Notes: a model not told the origin generated them from the letters alone. A DNA stretch of 64,000 nt from Legionella quinlivanii (GCF_003265995.1 NZ_MVJN01000001.1:62001-126000); one strand, 5' to 3'. Counted from the first letter of the stretch, positions 50,277 to 59,987 are shown. Numbers and translations are program-made.

Positions 50277-51983
50277 TCAAGTAGACTCGTGATTGATAAC
50301 AATCTCTAATAATTTCATATACTGCTCGCCATTACCCTTTTCTTCGAGGTATAAATGAATAAATAAATCAAGGCATGCTTTTTTAGAAATGGGCGATTTT
50401 TCATGCTGTACTTCCAGTGTCAAAGTCATTGCAGCCAGCACTGAAGACATCTTTTCAATGACTTCGCGAATATACAGTGTCTGCTGTTCGCTCGAAATTG
50501 ATTTAAGAAAAGTAAAATGCGTTTCGAGAGTCAGGATTTGTTTACTAAATAACTCTTTATACTCAATTTTTTTTATTCTTTTTAATACACCGCGCAAATG
50601 CTCAAGGAAAATTTCATCCACCTTGAGACGCAAAATATCTCGAAGAGTTTGCATCCAAAGTGTGAAATGAGTACCCTCCCAATTTTCGCAAACGATGCAA
50701 TCGCGAAGCAGGCGTGGAAGTGCGGAGAAACTTTCAATAGTTCCATTGCCCGCAAGAATATCGATGCAATGATGAATATTATTTACAGCATGTTTTGCCG
50801 TAAAATATTTATTCAGATTAGCCAGGGTACGCAATAAATACTGCTGTTTTTTATCTTCTTCTTTCCCGGTATTCAGGTCAAACTCATCCTGTAATTCGAC
50901 CATATAGAACGCGCTGGCCAGCATAGCAACCAACTCAGCCTTGATTTTAGCCAAATGCTCTTTTACCAAAGGATATTGAATGATTTTTTTTCCAAAGGCA
51001 TCTCGATTGCAAGCATAATAATAGGCAATCTGATAGGCACGACGCGTCATTCCCAAAACTGAAAACGCATTAAATATTCTCGAAAGATGTAAGACATTTT
51101 CCATAACCAGATGAATTCCTTCGCCAACATCTCCAATCAGAAATGCAAGAGAACCATCAAAATCTATTTCGCCTGTAGCCATGGAACGGGTACCGATTTT
51201 TTGCTTCAGGCGTCTGATTCTGAAGTGGTTGTCTTTCCCATCCTTAAGCTGTCTGGGTAATAAAAACAAACCCAAACCACGGGTGCCAGTTTCCTGAGCA
51301 TCAATTCGCGCAGTCAACAGAATAAGATCGGCATTAGCGTTGGAACAAAACCATTTCTCTCCTGCAATTCGCCAGTTTTTTTGCTCGTCCTGAAAAGCCA
51401 GGCTTGCATTGGCTCCCACGTCGGAGCCGCCCTGAATTTCTGTTAAAAACTGAGCACCGGTATAGTTGTCATCAAATGAGGGAGCAAGCAATTTATCCAT
51501 AAAAAACTCATTATTTTTTAATGGCTTTATATTCAAAATCCGGATTATTCCTGCTGAACAGGCAATGGGGCAATTATGTCCGGCTTCTCCAGCGTGAGAT
51601 GAAAGAAGAAAGAGCGCCAGAGTCTTTTTCATTTCACCAGGATGACGCAAAAAGCGCATTAAACCGGAACCATAAATAATATTACCTGCTTTAATATAGG
51701 ATGGATGGTGGATTACTTGCTCATAGCCTTCACCAATCGCGTTAAAATGGCTTAATTTGGGTAAGTTCTCATCCAGATTATTTTCTGAAACGCAAGGCTC
51801 TAAATCAAAAGCGACGTGATTGGCAAATTGTTTTAATTGTTCAATGAACGCCTTATCTTTTGCAAATAAAATAGAATAGGAATGCATTAAACAGGAGTTT
51901 TCGCTTAGAATTTTCGCTTTCAGCTGATCGTTCCAATGCCTCAGATCATTCCTTGTTTTTTGATAAACTGATTGATTGTCCAT
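50277..51983 (-). CDS. Acyl-CoA dehydrogenase family protein
   Basis: The product of about 568 residues starts at the ATG at 51983, preceded by AGGGAG; the frame opens seven codons earlier. It carries the FAD/substrate motif FLTEIQGGSDVGANA, WRIAGEKWFCSNANAD and a C-terminal helical domain with RDAFGKKIIQYPLVKEHLA and DILAGNGTIESFSALPRLLRD. The TEIQGGSDV block and C-terminal length resemble the AidB-like branch more than classical chain-length-specific enzymes. It would pass electrons to ETF. Substrate cannot be told. It stands alone on this strand. Confidence 0.88.
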   Translation of the reverse strand: MDNQSVYQKTRNDLRHWNDQLKAKILSENSCLMHSYSILFAKDKAFIEQLKQFANHVAFDLEPCVSENNLDENLPKLSHFNAIGEGYEQVIHHPSYIKAGNIIYGSGLMRFLRHPGEMKKTLALFLLSSHAGEAGHNCPIACSAGIIRILNIKPLKNNEFFMDKLLAPSFDDNYTGAQFLTEIQGGSDVGANASLAFQDEQKNWRIAGEKWFCSNANADLILLTARIDAQETGTRGLGLFLLPRQLKDGKDNHFRIRRLKQKIGTRSMATGEIDFDGSLAFLIGDVGEGIHLVMENVLHLSRIFNAFSVLGMTRRAYQIAYYYACNRDAFGKKIIQYPLVKEHLAKIKAELVAMLASAFYMVELQDEFDLNTGKEEDKKQQYLLRTLANLNKYFTAKHAVNNIHHCIDILAGNGTIESFSALPRLLRDCIVCENWEGTHFTLWMQTLRDILRLKVDEIFLEHLRGVLKRIKKIEYKELFSKQILTLETHFTFLKSISSEQQTLYIREVIEKMSSVLAAMTLTLEVQHEKSPISKKACLDLFIHLYLEEKGNGEQYMKLLEIVINHEST

Positions 51984-52068
51984 TAAAGCTCCCTGCCAAT
52001 GCATACCTGCTGCAATAAATGGTAACTCATCATATCTGAGTACAGTATGTATGCAAATCGAAAGCTGA

Positions 52069-52416
52069 TTATTTACACACTATTCTGCCATTTTCAAACT
52101 GTAATTGATTACCGCCGAAATCAGCAAAAAACTGCCCATGATAGGAATCAGATTGTTTATTCCATTGAGCTGAAATAAACAATCGAGACCGCGACTTGTC
52201 TTCGCTGTCTACTGCCACCAAAAGCAGATTACCTTGCCGCATGCTGAATATTGTCGCTTCGACCTCATAGGGGAAATCAATGAGCGGCATTGAATTGGGT
52301 TTGTCAGCCACTGTAAATGTGATGTTTTCTGTCAAACCCTGCATAGAGCAAGTAAGGGTTTTGTCGGAGGCGAATACCAGGCCTGGACAGAGCAGCAATA
52401 ACGACAGAGTTTTCAT
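52069..52416 (-). CDS. Small secreted protein of unknown function
   Basis: The 115-residue protein has a signal peptide (MKTLSLLLLCPGLVFAS) and about 98 mature residues with alternating hydrophobic strands (AQWNKQSDSYHGQFFADFGG) and two cysteines that could form one disulfide (LTCSMQG and the final IVCK). An AGAGC lies before the ATG. No family recognised; probably periplasmic or exported. Confidence 0.6.
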   Translation of the reverse strand: MKTLSLLLLCPGLVFASDKTLTCSMQGLTENITFTVADKPNSMPLIDFPYEVEATIFSMRQGNLLLVAVDSEDKSRSRLFISAQWNKQSDSYHGQFFADFGGNQLQFENGRIVCK

Positions 52417-52483
52417 AATAAGCTCTTGTGTCAGTGGGCAGCATATTCATATTGTAGCCAATCCCTGGTATTCCTCCAATTCA

Positions 52484-53029
52484 CTAATGTGGCCGCGTTG
52501 TTCTGCTGCGATCGGCTTCGTGAAGTTTATTGGAAAATCTGAGCGACTTATCCAGTTTGGTATCCGACAAATCATTCTTTTTTGCCTGAGTCTCCAGCCA
52601 GAGTAAAAATTTTCCTTTAAGATAATGCATTTTCTCTTTAATAATTATTGCCTCTTTATCAGAGATTACTTTTTTAGCTTTTTTAAAAATTTCTCCTTCC
52701 TCTTCTTTCACATGATGCTCTACGATTTCCTTTAGTTTCAATACAGCCTGAACCCATTGCTCGCTACCCCAGGAATGATTAACAATATTGATTTGTTCTT
52801 CTATTTCCACATGTTCTTTTTTCCCATGTTCAGCCAGATCTCTGGTAGAAGGATGTTGTGCCAGAAACTTATAAAATGTTTCCTGTTCAGAATGAGCATG
52901 AACTAATAATTCCTGAGCAATTAAGGTGACAATTTCATGCTGCCGCATCATCAATGTCGTTTTTTCAAATAATTTAAATAAATGATTCACCTTCTCGTGA
53001 TCCATTTTTAAATAGTCATAAATATCCAT
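52484..53029 (-). CDS. Hemerythrin-like (HHE domain) protein
   Basis: The 181-residue protein has the HHE cation-binding pattern: YLKMDHEKVNHLF, VHAHSEQETFY, AEHGKKEHVEIEEQ and IVEHHVKEEEGEIF provide the His and Glu ligands of a di-iron site in a four-helix bundle. Such proteins sense or store oxygen, nitric oxide or iron. The C-terminal part is basic. AGGAG precedes the ATG. It is nine bases downstream of the zinc alcohol dehydrogenase gene on the same strand, so they are likely co-transcribed. Confidence 0.88.
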   Translation of the reverse strand: MDIYDYLKMDHEKVNHLFKLFEKTTLMMRQHEIVTLIAQELLVHAHSEQETFYKFLAQHPSTRDLAEHGKKEHVEIEEQINIVNHSWGSEQWVQAVLKLKEIVEHHVKEEEGEIFKKAKKVISDKEAIIIKEKMHYLKGKFLLWLETQAKKNDLSDTKLDKSLRFSNKLHEADRSRTTRPH

Positions 53030-53038
53030 TGGCGTCTC

Positions 53039-54211
53039 CTAAGGGGTCATAACCACTTTAATACAGCCATCTTCTTTCTCGGCAAAATTTTTATAGGCAT
53101 CAGGGCCGTCTTTCAGCTTGATTCGATGCGTTATGATTTTAGAAGGATCAATCTCTCCCTCCAGTATTTTCTTTAGCAGAACGGGTAGATAACGTTGTAC
53201 GTGGGTTTGTCCCATTCTGAAAGTCAGGCCCTTGTTCATTGCCGCTCCAAAAGGAATATTATCCAGCGTATCAAGATAAACTCCTGGCATGGAAATAGTA
53301 CCTGCTTTTCCACAGCATTTTATTGCCTCCCTCAAAACATGAGCTCTGTCAGTAGCGAGATAAGTCATCTGCTTCACTCGATCCATAATGGAATCAAAAC
53401 TTGGACCCACATGAGCCTCGCAACCTACCGCATCGATACAGCGCTCCGGGCCATGCCCTCGGGTCATTACCATCAGCGCATCATAGACGTCTTCTTCCTG
53501 AAAATTGATGGTTTCCGCTCTGCCAAGATTTTCAGCCAGAGTCAGGCGCTCGGGAACACAGTCGATAGCAATTACACGCGCAGCACCAAGCATCCAGGCG
53601 CTTTGAATAGCAAATTGCCCCACAGGACCGCAGCCCCATACAGCGACTGTGTCGCCGGCCTGTATATCGCAATTTTCAGCCGCCATGTAACCAGTGGGAA
53701 ATATGTCCGATAAAAACAGAAGTTTGTCATCAGCAATGTTATCAGGCACTTTGATAGGGCCTACAGTCGCAAAGGGCACCCTCACGAACTCTGCCTGCCC
53801 GCCTGAAAAGCCACCCAATAAGTGAGAATATCCAAACATGCCAGAAGGCGATTGGCCCATCTGATTTTTAGCCATTTCTGCATTGGGATTTGAGAGCTCG
53901 CAGCAGGCAAATAATTTTTTCTTGCAAAATTGACACTTTCCGCAGGAAATGGTGAATGGAACGACAACCTTGTCGCCAACTTTCAGCTTTTTATTTGCTG
54001 AACCTAATTCGACTACTTCCCCCATAAACTCATGACCTATCACATCACCCGATTCCATAGCAGGCATTAATCCATTGTACAAATGAAGGTCGGAGCCGCA
54101 GATTGCGGTTGCAGTGACACGAATAATTGCGTCCTGCTCATTAATGATTTCCGGATCAGGGACATTTTCAATACGTACATCCTTTTTTCCATGCCAGCAG
54201 ATTGCTTTCAT
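53039..54211 (-). CDS. Zinc-dependent alcohol dehydrogenase, formaldehyde-dehydrogenase-like
   Basis: The 390-residue product has catalytic-zinc motifs [11 protein letters not shown] and [12 protein letters not shown], the four-cysteine structural zinc site [15 protein letters not shown], and a Rossmann motif [17 protein letters not shown]. The sequence around [15 protein letters not shown] and the length resemble glutathione-independent formaldehyde dehydrogenase-type members. The ATG at 54211, with AAGGAAATTGAA before it, gives the family N-terminus [12 protein letters not shown]; the open frame extends 44 codons further upstream without support. True substrate uncertain. Confidence 0.9.
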   Translation of the reverse strand: MKAICWHGKKDVRIENVPDPEIINEQDAIIRVTATAICGSDLHLYNGLMPAMESGDVIGHEFMGEVVELGSANKKLKVGDKVVVPFTISCGKCQFCKKKLFACCELSNPNAEMAKNQMGQSPSGMFGYSHLLGGFSGGQAEFVRVPFATVGPIKVPDNIADDKLLFLSDIFPTGYMAAENCDIQAGDTVAVWGCGPVGQFAIQSAWMLGAARVIAIDCVPERLTLAENLGRAETINFQEEDVYDALMVMTRGHGPERCIDAVGCEAHVGPSFDSIMDRVKQMTYLATDRAHVLREAIKCCGKAGTISMPGVYLDTLDNIPFGAAMNKGLTFRMGQTHVQRYLPVLLKKILEGEIDPSKIITHRIKLKDGPDAYKNFAEKEDGCIKVVMTP

Positions 54212-54410
54212 TTCAATTTCCTTATCGACTGAACCCAGTAGAAGTGGCGATTTTTGAAAAAACTGATATGGGAATAAAGAAGAGCAACAAAGTTCGCCCA
54301 TATCTTTAACAGATAGGATATTTTTTGAATTATTGCAACTCAAACCCGAACGGTATATTGTAAATTGACAAAGCTTGCTTTAACTTTTAGCGTAATAGGG
54401 ATGGGCAATA

Positions 54411-55352
54411 ATGCTGCATATCACAAAAGATTTGGAATTTCCTGACTCCTTAGTTCCTTTATATAACAAAGCGATTAAATATGAGTGGATTTCATTGCTA
54501 TATATGATAAGCACCACATTTTTTTCCTTTATCGTAATGTCCAATTCCCAAACAATGAAAACTATCTGGCTGGAAGATACTTTGGGTATTATTCCCCCCG
54601 CTTCATTTCTGGTAGCAAGCCGGATTATTCAATGGAAAGCCAACAAAAAATTTCCCTATGGTTACCATAAAATAACGGGCATGTCTTACTTTGCCAGTTC
54701 ACTTGCTTTGTTTTTCCTGGGTGTATATTTACTGATTGATGGAAGCCTGGTGTTGCTCAAGAACGAGCATCCCAACATTCCGGATGTATCCTTTTCAGGT
54801 TATTCCATTTGGCTGGGCTATATCATGATTATTGCCCTTCTATGGTCAAGCCTGCCATCTACTATTCTCGGCCACCTTAAAATCCCCCTGTCGCTCAAGT
54901 TGTATGACAAAATATTATTTGCCGATTCCAAAATGAACAAAGCCAGTTGGATGAGCGGCTTTGCAAGCATTATTGGTATCATTGGTATTCGAATGGGATT
55001 CTGGTGGGCTGACGCAGGCATAGCCATTCTGATATCTTTTAGCATCATTAATGATGGTTATAGTAACCTGAAGAACTCCATATTGGATCTCATGGATGAG
55101 GTGCCTGAAACCATTGAAAAAAACAAAACGGATCCCCTTCTTTCCGAGGTGCGGGCCATAATTAAAAACGAAGACTGGGTTAAATCCTTTGAGATGCGAT
55201 TTCGTGTAGTTGGCCATTTATTCTTTGGCGATATTTTTATTATTGCCAGAACAAAAACGGTTGCTGTTGAAAAAATTCAAAGTCTGCGCGACAAAATTGA
55301 AGATCGCAACTGGCGCTTGCATGATATTACAATCACCGTGTTACCTAAGTAA
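54411..55352 (+). CDS. Cation diffusion facilitator family transporter
   Basis: The 313-residue protein has about six membrane helices and a C-terminal cytoplasmic domain. FPYGYHKITGMSYFASS matches the CDF loop between helices 2 and 3 (FPYGHxK type), and ILFADSKMNKASWMSGFASIIG corresponds to the helix 5 metal-site region, with Asp in the site and His replaced. It would export divalent metals such as Zn, Fe or Mn. It is divergent from the zinc alcohol dehydrogenase gene. Confidence 0.82.
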   Translation: MLHITKDLEFPDSLVPLYNKAIKYEWISLLYMISTTFFSFIVMSNSQTMKTIWLEDTLGIIPPASFLVASRIIQWKANKKFPYGYHKITGMSYFASSLALFFLGVYLLIDGSLVLLKNEHPNIPDVSFSGYSIWLGYIMIIALLWSSLPSTILGHLKIPLSLKLYDKILFADSKMNKASWMSGFASIIGIIGIRMGFWWADAGIAILISFSIINDGYSNLKNSILDLMDEVPETIEKNKTDPLLSEVRAIIKNEDWVKSFEMRFRVVGHLFFGDIFIIARTKTVAVEKIQSLRDKIEDRNWRLHDITITVLPK

Positions 55353-55473
55353 CTTATGACCCGAAAATATCATCACAATGAACAGACATTTAAATTTTTG
55401 GTCAAACTGGCTGATGTGTTCTATGCTTAAAAGAGGAAAATAAAAAAACAAATACAATTAAGGAAATACTATC

Positions 55474-56727
55474 ATGAGAACCCTACTCTTACTCATGTTA
55501 GCAGTAACGTCTTCCAGTTTTTCTCTCCCATCGCCCGTTCTCCACTCACAAAATCAAATTGAGCAAACTGTCTTTGAAGATATTATTTCTTTAATTAATC
55601 CTGAAGTGGATTTCCCTCCCCCACCAAGCCTTGGGGAAATTCAAAAAATGCTCAAAGAGCAGGCACCGGATTTACGGCCGGAAGTGGTGAGTAAAGTCCT
55701 GACCACCTTACGCTGCACACGTGAATTTAAACTGCCATACAATAGGAATATACTGACGGTCATCGATTACTCTCTGCCTTCAAGCGAGAAGCGTTTCTGG
55801 GTTTTTGACTTATCTCAGCAGCGATTATTATTTCATACCTACGTTTCGCATGGGATTACTTCCGGCAGCCTGAATACCAATTATTTTTCCAATAAATACA
55901 ATAGTAAGGCAAGCAGCATCGGCGTTTACACGACTGATCAGGCTTACTATGGCCGCGAAGGATTATCCTTAAGACTGGATGGCCTTGATCGCGGATTCAA
56001 TGACAATGCATCCAATCGCGCAGTGGTTATGCACGGTGGCTGGTATATGGCAGAAGATTTTATTAAAAAGTATGGCCGCCCGGGGCGAAGTTGGGGCTGT
56101 CCGGCTTTGCCAATGGATAAAACCGTTCCCATCATTAATACGATCAAGAATAAATCCCTGTTTGTCATTTACTATCCCAGTGACAGCTGGTTTGTTCGTT
56201 CCAAGTTTCTTAACTGCAGCCGGTTTAACCTGGCAAAGCAGGCTAAATCTGAACTTGAAATCAAGCCGGCGGAAGAAGAGCGTGAAGCCATTCTCTTTGT
56301 CGACAACAATAAGAACAGTTCTCGCCAGGAAGAGGAGCCTATTGCGGTCATTGATGCTGATAGTTATGTCCGTATTTTTAAAACCAAAGCGCCTCTGGAA
56401 AGAATGCTGCGACGACAAATCAATCACATGGAGTATATCGCCTTAAGCAATGCGGAATTCAACAGCCTCATTTCCAGTAATGACAAAGTTCTGAATGTCA
56501 ATAATAATTTGGAGGAAGTGTCGTTTGTGATACCGGTTATCAAGATGGTCAGGGGCTATTATGAAACCGAAATGCATGTGGTTCCTTTGGGCAAAATAAA
56601 AAGTGTGGAGGTTAATTCAGATCCTTCGCGCACTGACGCTCTGGCCAAAAGCTATACGGTTCATTTTGATAATAAAACAGTGAATCTTAAGCCGAGCAAC
56701 CAATTTATCCGCTGGCTGGGATTATAA
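55474..56727 (+). CDS. Murein L,D-transpeptidase-like protein (YkuD_2 family)
   Basis: The 417-residue protein has a signal peptide (RTLLLLMLAVTSSSFS) and, at about residues 95-240, a catalytic domain with VMHGGWYMAEDFI (His187) and GRSWGCPALPMD (Cys209), the His/Cys motifs of L,D-transpeptidases. The layout matches PF13645. The C-terminal 150 residues are extra and unassigned. It would act on periplasmic peptidoglycan. AAGGA precedes the ATG. The patatin gene begins 14 bases after its stop. Confidence 0.87.
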   Translation: MRTLLLLMLAVTSSSFSLPSPVLHSQNQIEQTVFEDIISLINPEVDFPPPPSLGEIQKMLKEQAPDLRPEVVSKVLTTLRCTREFKLPYNRNILTVIDYSLPSSEKRFWVFDLSQQRLLFHTYVSHGITSGSLNTNYFSNKYNSKASSIGVYTTDQAYYGREGLSLRLDGLDRGFNDNASNRAVVMHGGWYMAEDFIKKYGRPGRSWGCPALPMDKTVPIINTIKNKSLFVIYYPSDSWFVRSKFLNCSRFNLAKQAKSELEIKPAEEEREAILFVDNNKNSSRQEEEPIAVIDADSYVRIFKTKAPLERMLRRQINHMEYIALSNAEFNSLISSNDKVLNVNNNLEEVSFVIPVIKMVRGYYETEMHVVPLGKIKSVEVNSDPSRTDALAKSYTVHFDNKTVNLKPSNQFIRWLGL

Positions 56728-56741
56728 CATTAAGGATCGCT

Positions 56742-57866
56742 ATGGAAACCGGAAGTAGTTGCAGCCTTTCAAGTTTTGATAATGTGGTGAATCGACGAAT
56801 TGTCCTGGTTTTGCAGGGAGGCGGTGCGCTGGGTGCTTTTCAGGCTGGCGTGTACGAAACCCTTGAAAAAAACGATTATATTCCCAATTGGATAGGCGGA
56901 ACTTCTATTGGAGCGATCAACGCCAGTATCATTGCCGGAAACCGTCCTGAAAACCGCTTAAAAAAATTGCAGCAATTCTGGCAAACGGTCACTCAACCGG
57001 ATATCTTTCAATTCAGCGATGATATGTCCGAAGGGCTTCGACGTTTCTTCATGCAAATCCAGTTTCAAATGCTGATTCTCTCCGGGATCCCGGTTTTTTT
57101 TAAGCCGCAGATAAATAGCTTTCTCAGCTGGATGCAAGGAAGCTTCAACAGCTTTTATGATACGAGTCCATTACGCGATTTTTTAAACGAATTAATTGAT
57201 TTTGACTATTTGAATCGCCAGGAAATACGGCTAAGTCTTGGAGCAACCAACCTGCATACCGGGCAAATTCGGTATTTTGATTCCCGATTTGAGAAAATTG
57301 GCCCTGAGCATGTAATGGCTAGCGGCGCCCTTCCTCCTGCATTTCCGCCTATCCTTATTGATAATGAATATTACTGGGATGGCGGTATTTACTCCAATAC
57401 GCCTTTATCAATTGTCCTGGACGATTTTCCCCGCGTTAATTCGCTTTGTTTTATGGTTGATCTCTGGAGTCCTGAGGGCGCTCTGCCAGGAACCCTGGAC
57501 GAGGTCCGCAAAAGAAATCTTGAAATTATTTATAGCAGCCGTTATGAAGAGCACCGAAAAAACTATGAGGCCATGCACAACATGCGTCGGGCTATTCGTG
57601 CTCTGTATAGTCAGTTACCCCCTGAGAAACAGCAGGATCCCGAAAATCTGAAATTAGTATCACTGGGATGCATTACCAGCATGGACATTGTACAAATCCA
57701 GTATGAACAAAAACCCTGGGAATCCTCAACCAAAGATGCTGATTTTAGCGCTTCATCCATTAAGTCACGCTGGGAACAAGGCAAATTAAAAACGCAAATG
57801 CTGCTTGATAAAAAAACATTTGCAGAGCCGCATCCCCCTAATGTAGGCGTAGTGATTCATCGATAA
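56742..57866 (+). CDS. Patatin-like phospholipase with DUF3734-type C-terminus
   Basis: The 374-residue protein has the oxyanion motif LQGGGALGAFQAGVYE at about residues 24-39, the nucleophile serine in GGTSIGAINAS (Ser55) and the partner aspartate in YWDGGIYSN (Asp213). The part after about 240 (MVDLWSPEGALPGTLDEV) resembles DUF3734. No signal peptide. Patatin lipases cleave acyl esters; in Legionella some are cytotoxic or secreted. Sequence does not show whether this one is exported. A ribosome site taaggatc precedes the ATG, 14 bases after the L,D-transpeptidase gene. Confidence 0.9.
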   Translation: METGSSCSLSSFDNVVNRRIVLVLQGGGALGAFQAGVYETLEKNDYIPNWIGGTSIGAINASIIAGNRPENRLKKLQQFWQTVTQPDIFQFSDDMSEGLRRFFMQIQFQMLILSGIPVFFKPQINSFLSWMQGSFNSFYDTSPLRDFLNELIDFDYLNRQEIRLSLGATNLHTGQIRYFDSRFEKIGPEHVMASGALPPAFPPILIDNEYYWDGGIYSNTPLSIVLDDFPRVNSLCFMVDLWSPEGALPGTLDEVRKRNLEIIYSSRYEEHRKNYEAMHNMRRAIRALYSQLPPEKQQDPENLKLVSLGCITSMDIVQIQYEQKPWESSTKDADFSASSIKSRWEQGKLKTQMLLDKKTFAEPHPPNVGVVIHR

Positions 57867-57934
57867 AAGCAGGCTGTTAAAATAACCAGGTTATTGTTAT
57901 CCTAAAGCATACTCCATGCAGGGACCAAGTCATT

Positions 57935-58432
57935 TTGAAACCTAGTTTATCCAAGTTATCCGTTTTTATTGCGCTGATTTTGGCAGCAAATACTTTGGTT
58001 GCAGCAAACGGCCTCCAAAATTCTACGCATGCCCGCGAGGAACGCCACAATCTTCTGGGTGTATTTGTTGGCGGCCATTATGTTGAACATAACGATCATT
58101 TCACCTACGGTCTGGAATATCATCGCGTAGTTTCCTTTCCTTTCGGATTTAGTGTGATCGCTGAGAATACCCCTATCAATAAAGAGCACAATAGTGAAAC
58201 CGAGTTTTTTGCATTAGCGACCTATAATTTTTTTGAATACTTCACAATGGGAGTGGGACCTGGAATCAAATACGAAAAAGAAGAACCTAACCGAATGCTG
58301 GGCCGGGTTACTCTTGGTCATATTTTTCATATCAAGCCCGACATGGAAATGACGCCGAATGTGGATTTTGATGTAAGTGAGAAAGGCGGCAGCAAATTTG
58401 TGTTTGGTGTTACGTTTGGAAAGCAGTTTTAA
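57935..58432 (+). CDS. Small outer-membrane-barrel-like secreted protein
   Basis: The 165-residue product starts at a TTG codon (57935), giving a good signal peptide (KLSVFIALILAANTLVAA). The rest is rich in alternating aromatic beta-strands (GVFVGGHYVEHNDHFTYGLEYH, TEFFALATYNFFEYFTMGVG split in two), ends in a phenylalanine (FGKQF) as in outer-membrane barrels, and has many glycines. It may be a small porin-like barrel. Family not recognised. It follows the patatin gene on the same strand by 68 bases. Confidence 0.65.
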   Translation: MKPSLSKLSVFIALILAANTLVAANGLQNSTHAREERHNLLGVFVGGHYVEHNDHFTYGLEYHRVVSFPFGFSVIAENTPINKEHNSETEFFALATYNFFEYFTMGVGPGIKYEKEEPNRMLGRVTLGHIFHIKPDMEMTPNVDFDVSEKGGSKFVFGVTFGKQF

Positions 58433-58440
58433 TTTGGAGA

Positions 58441-58463
58441 GAGTTCAAATAAAAAATGAACTC
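58441..58463. terminator. Possible hairpin between convergent genes
   Basis: GAGTTCA at 58441-58447 pairs with TGAACTC at 58457-58463 across an A-rich nine-base loop, just after the barrel-like gene and before the end of the next minus-strand gene. AT-rich flanks make it a weak candidate terminator for either strand. Confidence 0.35.
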
Positions 58464-58469
58464 GTCAGG

Positions 58470-59021
58470 TTAATGCCTTGACAGCTTGTCCAGGCGGTTT
58501 AATCCATTCAATAAAACCTCCAGCGCTCTTTTTCCCATTGGTTCCTGCGGGCAAAAAGAGATTGAAGCCGCAAAACCAATGTCATCCTCCAGCTGCTCCC
58601 AATGTTTAGCCTGATGCAGAATGGGTTCGATTTTTTTATAAAGTGCTTTCATTGCCATATCATCCACAGACAGGCTTCGATGCCGGGAGCGGGTCAGCAT
58701 TGTCCATAAGCTTTGGTGTAAGGCATACTTCAAAATATAAATTGCCTCATCAAATCCCGGAAAATCATTTTCCAGATTGATAAATGAAGTCTCATTATAA
58801 AGGTGAGTGAATTGATAGTCATAGGAGGAAAACTCACTGTCAATCGTATCCTGAACCAGAGGACTGGAATATTGGCAGCGGAATAAATAAAGAATGCTCT
58901 CCCCGCTCGCATCCTCGGTGAGCCTGAAGCATCCCTGAAAAATAAACGGCTGCTTCCATACTGCGATCAATATCAGGGTTTCTATGGAGATTGCGGTTAT
59001 TTTAGATTTATTGGCTACCAA
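58470..59021 (-). CDS. Unrecognised 183-residue protein, coupled to a phytanoyl-CoA dioxygenase-like gene
   Basis: No family recognised. It starts at TTG 59021, with AGGA nine bases upstream, and overlaps the end of the upstream gene by seven bases, which suggests coupled translation. There is no ATG until residue 110. The protein is soluble and mixed alpha/beta, with a hydrophobic opening (IETLILIAVWKQPFIFQG) and helical C-terminal half (ALEVLLNGLNRLDKL). It probably works with the dioxygenase-like product, whose function is also unassigned. Confidence 0.65.
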   Translation of the reverse strand: MVANKSKITAISIETLILIAVWKQPFIFQGCFRLTEDASGESILYLFRCQYSSPLVQDTIDSEFSSYDYQFTHLYNETSFINLENDFPGFDEAIYILKYALHQSLWTMLTRSRHRSLSVDDMAMKALYKKIEPILHQAKHWEQLEDDIGFAASISFCPQEPMGKRALEVLLNGLNRLDKLSRH

Positions 59022-59842
59022 AGAGGTAATTCCTTAGGCATACGCAGCCAGTTACTGTCGGGATAAGGGCAGGAGGCATCGATTGCATGCAAGGTATAGG
59101 CATGGCGGGATTTGCTCGAGTGATTGGCATCACTTTTATGCGGTAAACGACCATGAAGTACTACCAGGCTGCCTTTCTTTACTTCCAGAGGCATACTGTA
59201 TTTGTCCTGCCAGATTAAGGGATAATAATCTTCAAACTCGATGGTATCTCCCTTTCTAATCATTTTTCTTGATAAGGGAATCGTTGCAGGACTTGGCATA
59301 ACCTGCAAACAGCCATTCTCAAGTGTAGCATCCTCCAGAGCAAACCAGAACCCCAGAGCATCTTTCTGGCTATGTAAAAAAGTAGAATCCTGATGGCAGC
59401 CCACTTCACCGCCTATACCGGGTTGTTTAAACAGATACATTGATTGCAGCAAACCGGGTTTCTCAAATCCTAATTGATGGCAAATGGTTTTAAGACGCTC
59501 GCTTCTTGAATACAACCGGAATATCGGATCAAGCACATGCAGGGCGTGTCCAATTTTGTTTAAGGATTTTTCCAGTGGCTTGGTCATATTCCCCTGCTCG
59601 TCAAAAGCCTCCGGTTCAAAGAATAAACGAATTTTATCCCCCGAATTTAAAAAATACTCTGTTTTGGCATGATCCTGGGTTTCAGCCGTGAATACGGTCA
59701 CCGGAATTTCCTGCTGATATTCATTAATTATAAAATTAACTCTATCGATGAGCGTTTCACAAATTGAAGGAGTAAAAAACTTTTCGATCACCAGATAGCC
59801 ATTTGTGAGAAAATGATCAAGTTGCAGAGCCGACAATTCCAT
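59015..59842 (-). CDS. Phytanoyl-CoA dioxygenase family protein
   Basis: The product of about 275 residues is an Fe(II)/2-oxoglutarate oxygenase-like protein: GEVGCHQDSTFLH contains the H-x-D iron ligands at about residues 150-155, and HGRLPHKSDANHSSKSRHAY near residue 235 supplies the distal histidine and the 2-oxoglutarate-binding arginine. Members hydroxylate acyl-CoAs or small metabolites; the substrate here is unknown. The ATG at 59842 has AAGGGG at eight bases; the longer frame would use a GTG. A partner gene follows with overlap. Confidence 0.87.
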   Translation of the reverse strand: MELSALQLDHFLTNGYLVIEKFFTPSICETLIDRVNFIINEYQQEIPVTVFTAETQDHAKTEYFLNSGDKIRLFFEPEAFDEQGNMTKPLEKSLNKIGHALHVLDPIFRLYSRSERLKTICHQLGFEKPGLLQSMYLFKQPGIGGEVGCHQDSTFLHSQKDALGFWFALEDATLENGCLQVMPSPATIPLSRKMIRKGDTIEFEDYYPLIWQDKYSMPLEVKKGSLVVLHGRLPHKSDANHSSKSRHAYTLHAIDASCPYPDSNWLRMPKELPLW

Positions 59843-59987
59843 TACATACACCCCTTACAGCATTCCATGCTATTAACTACCTGTTATCATACTGAGTAAG
59901 CTTTTTATTAGCAAATTTAATAATATTCCAGAAGCCTTATTTTCAAGCTATACTAAGTGATAGGATTTTTTTTAGGCCACCCGTTTT

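Noticed and set aside
55969-56446. Two open frames over 150 codons on opposite strands inside the L,D-transpeptidase gene
   Set aside because: Both are out of frame with the motif-bearing gene and show no signal, domain or ribosome site.
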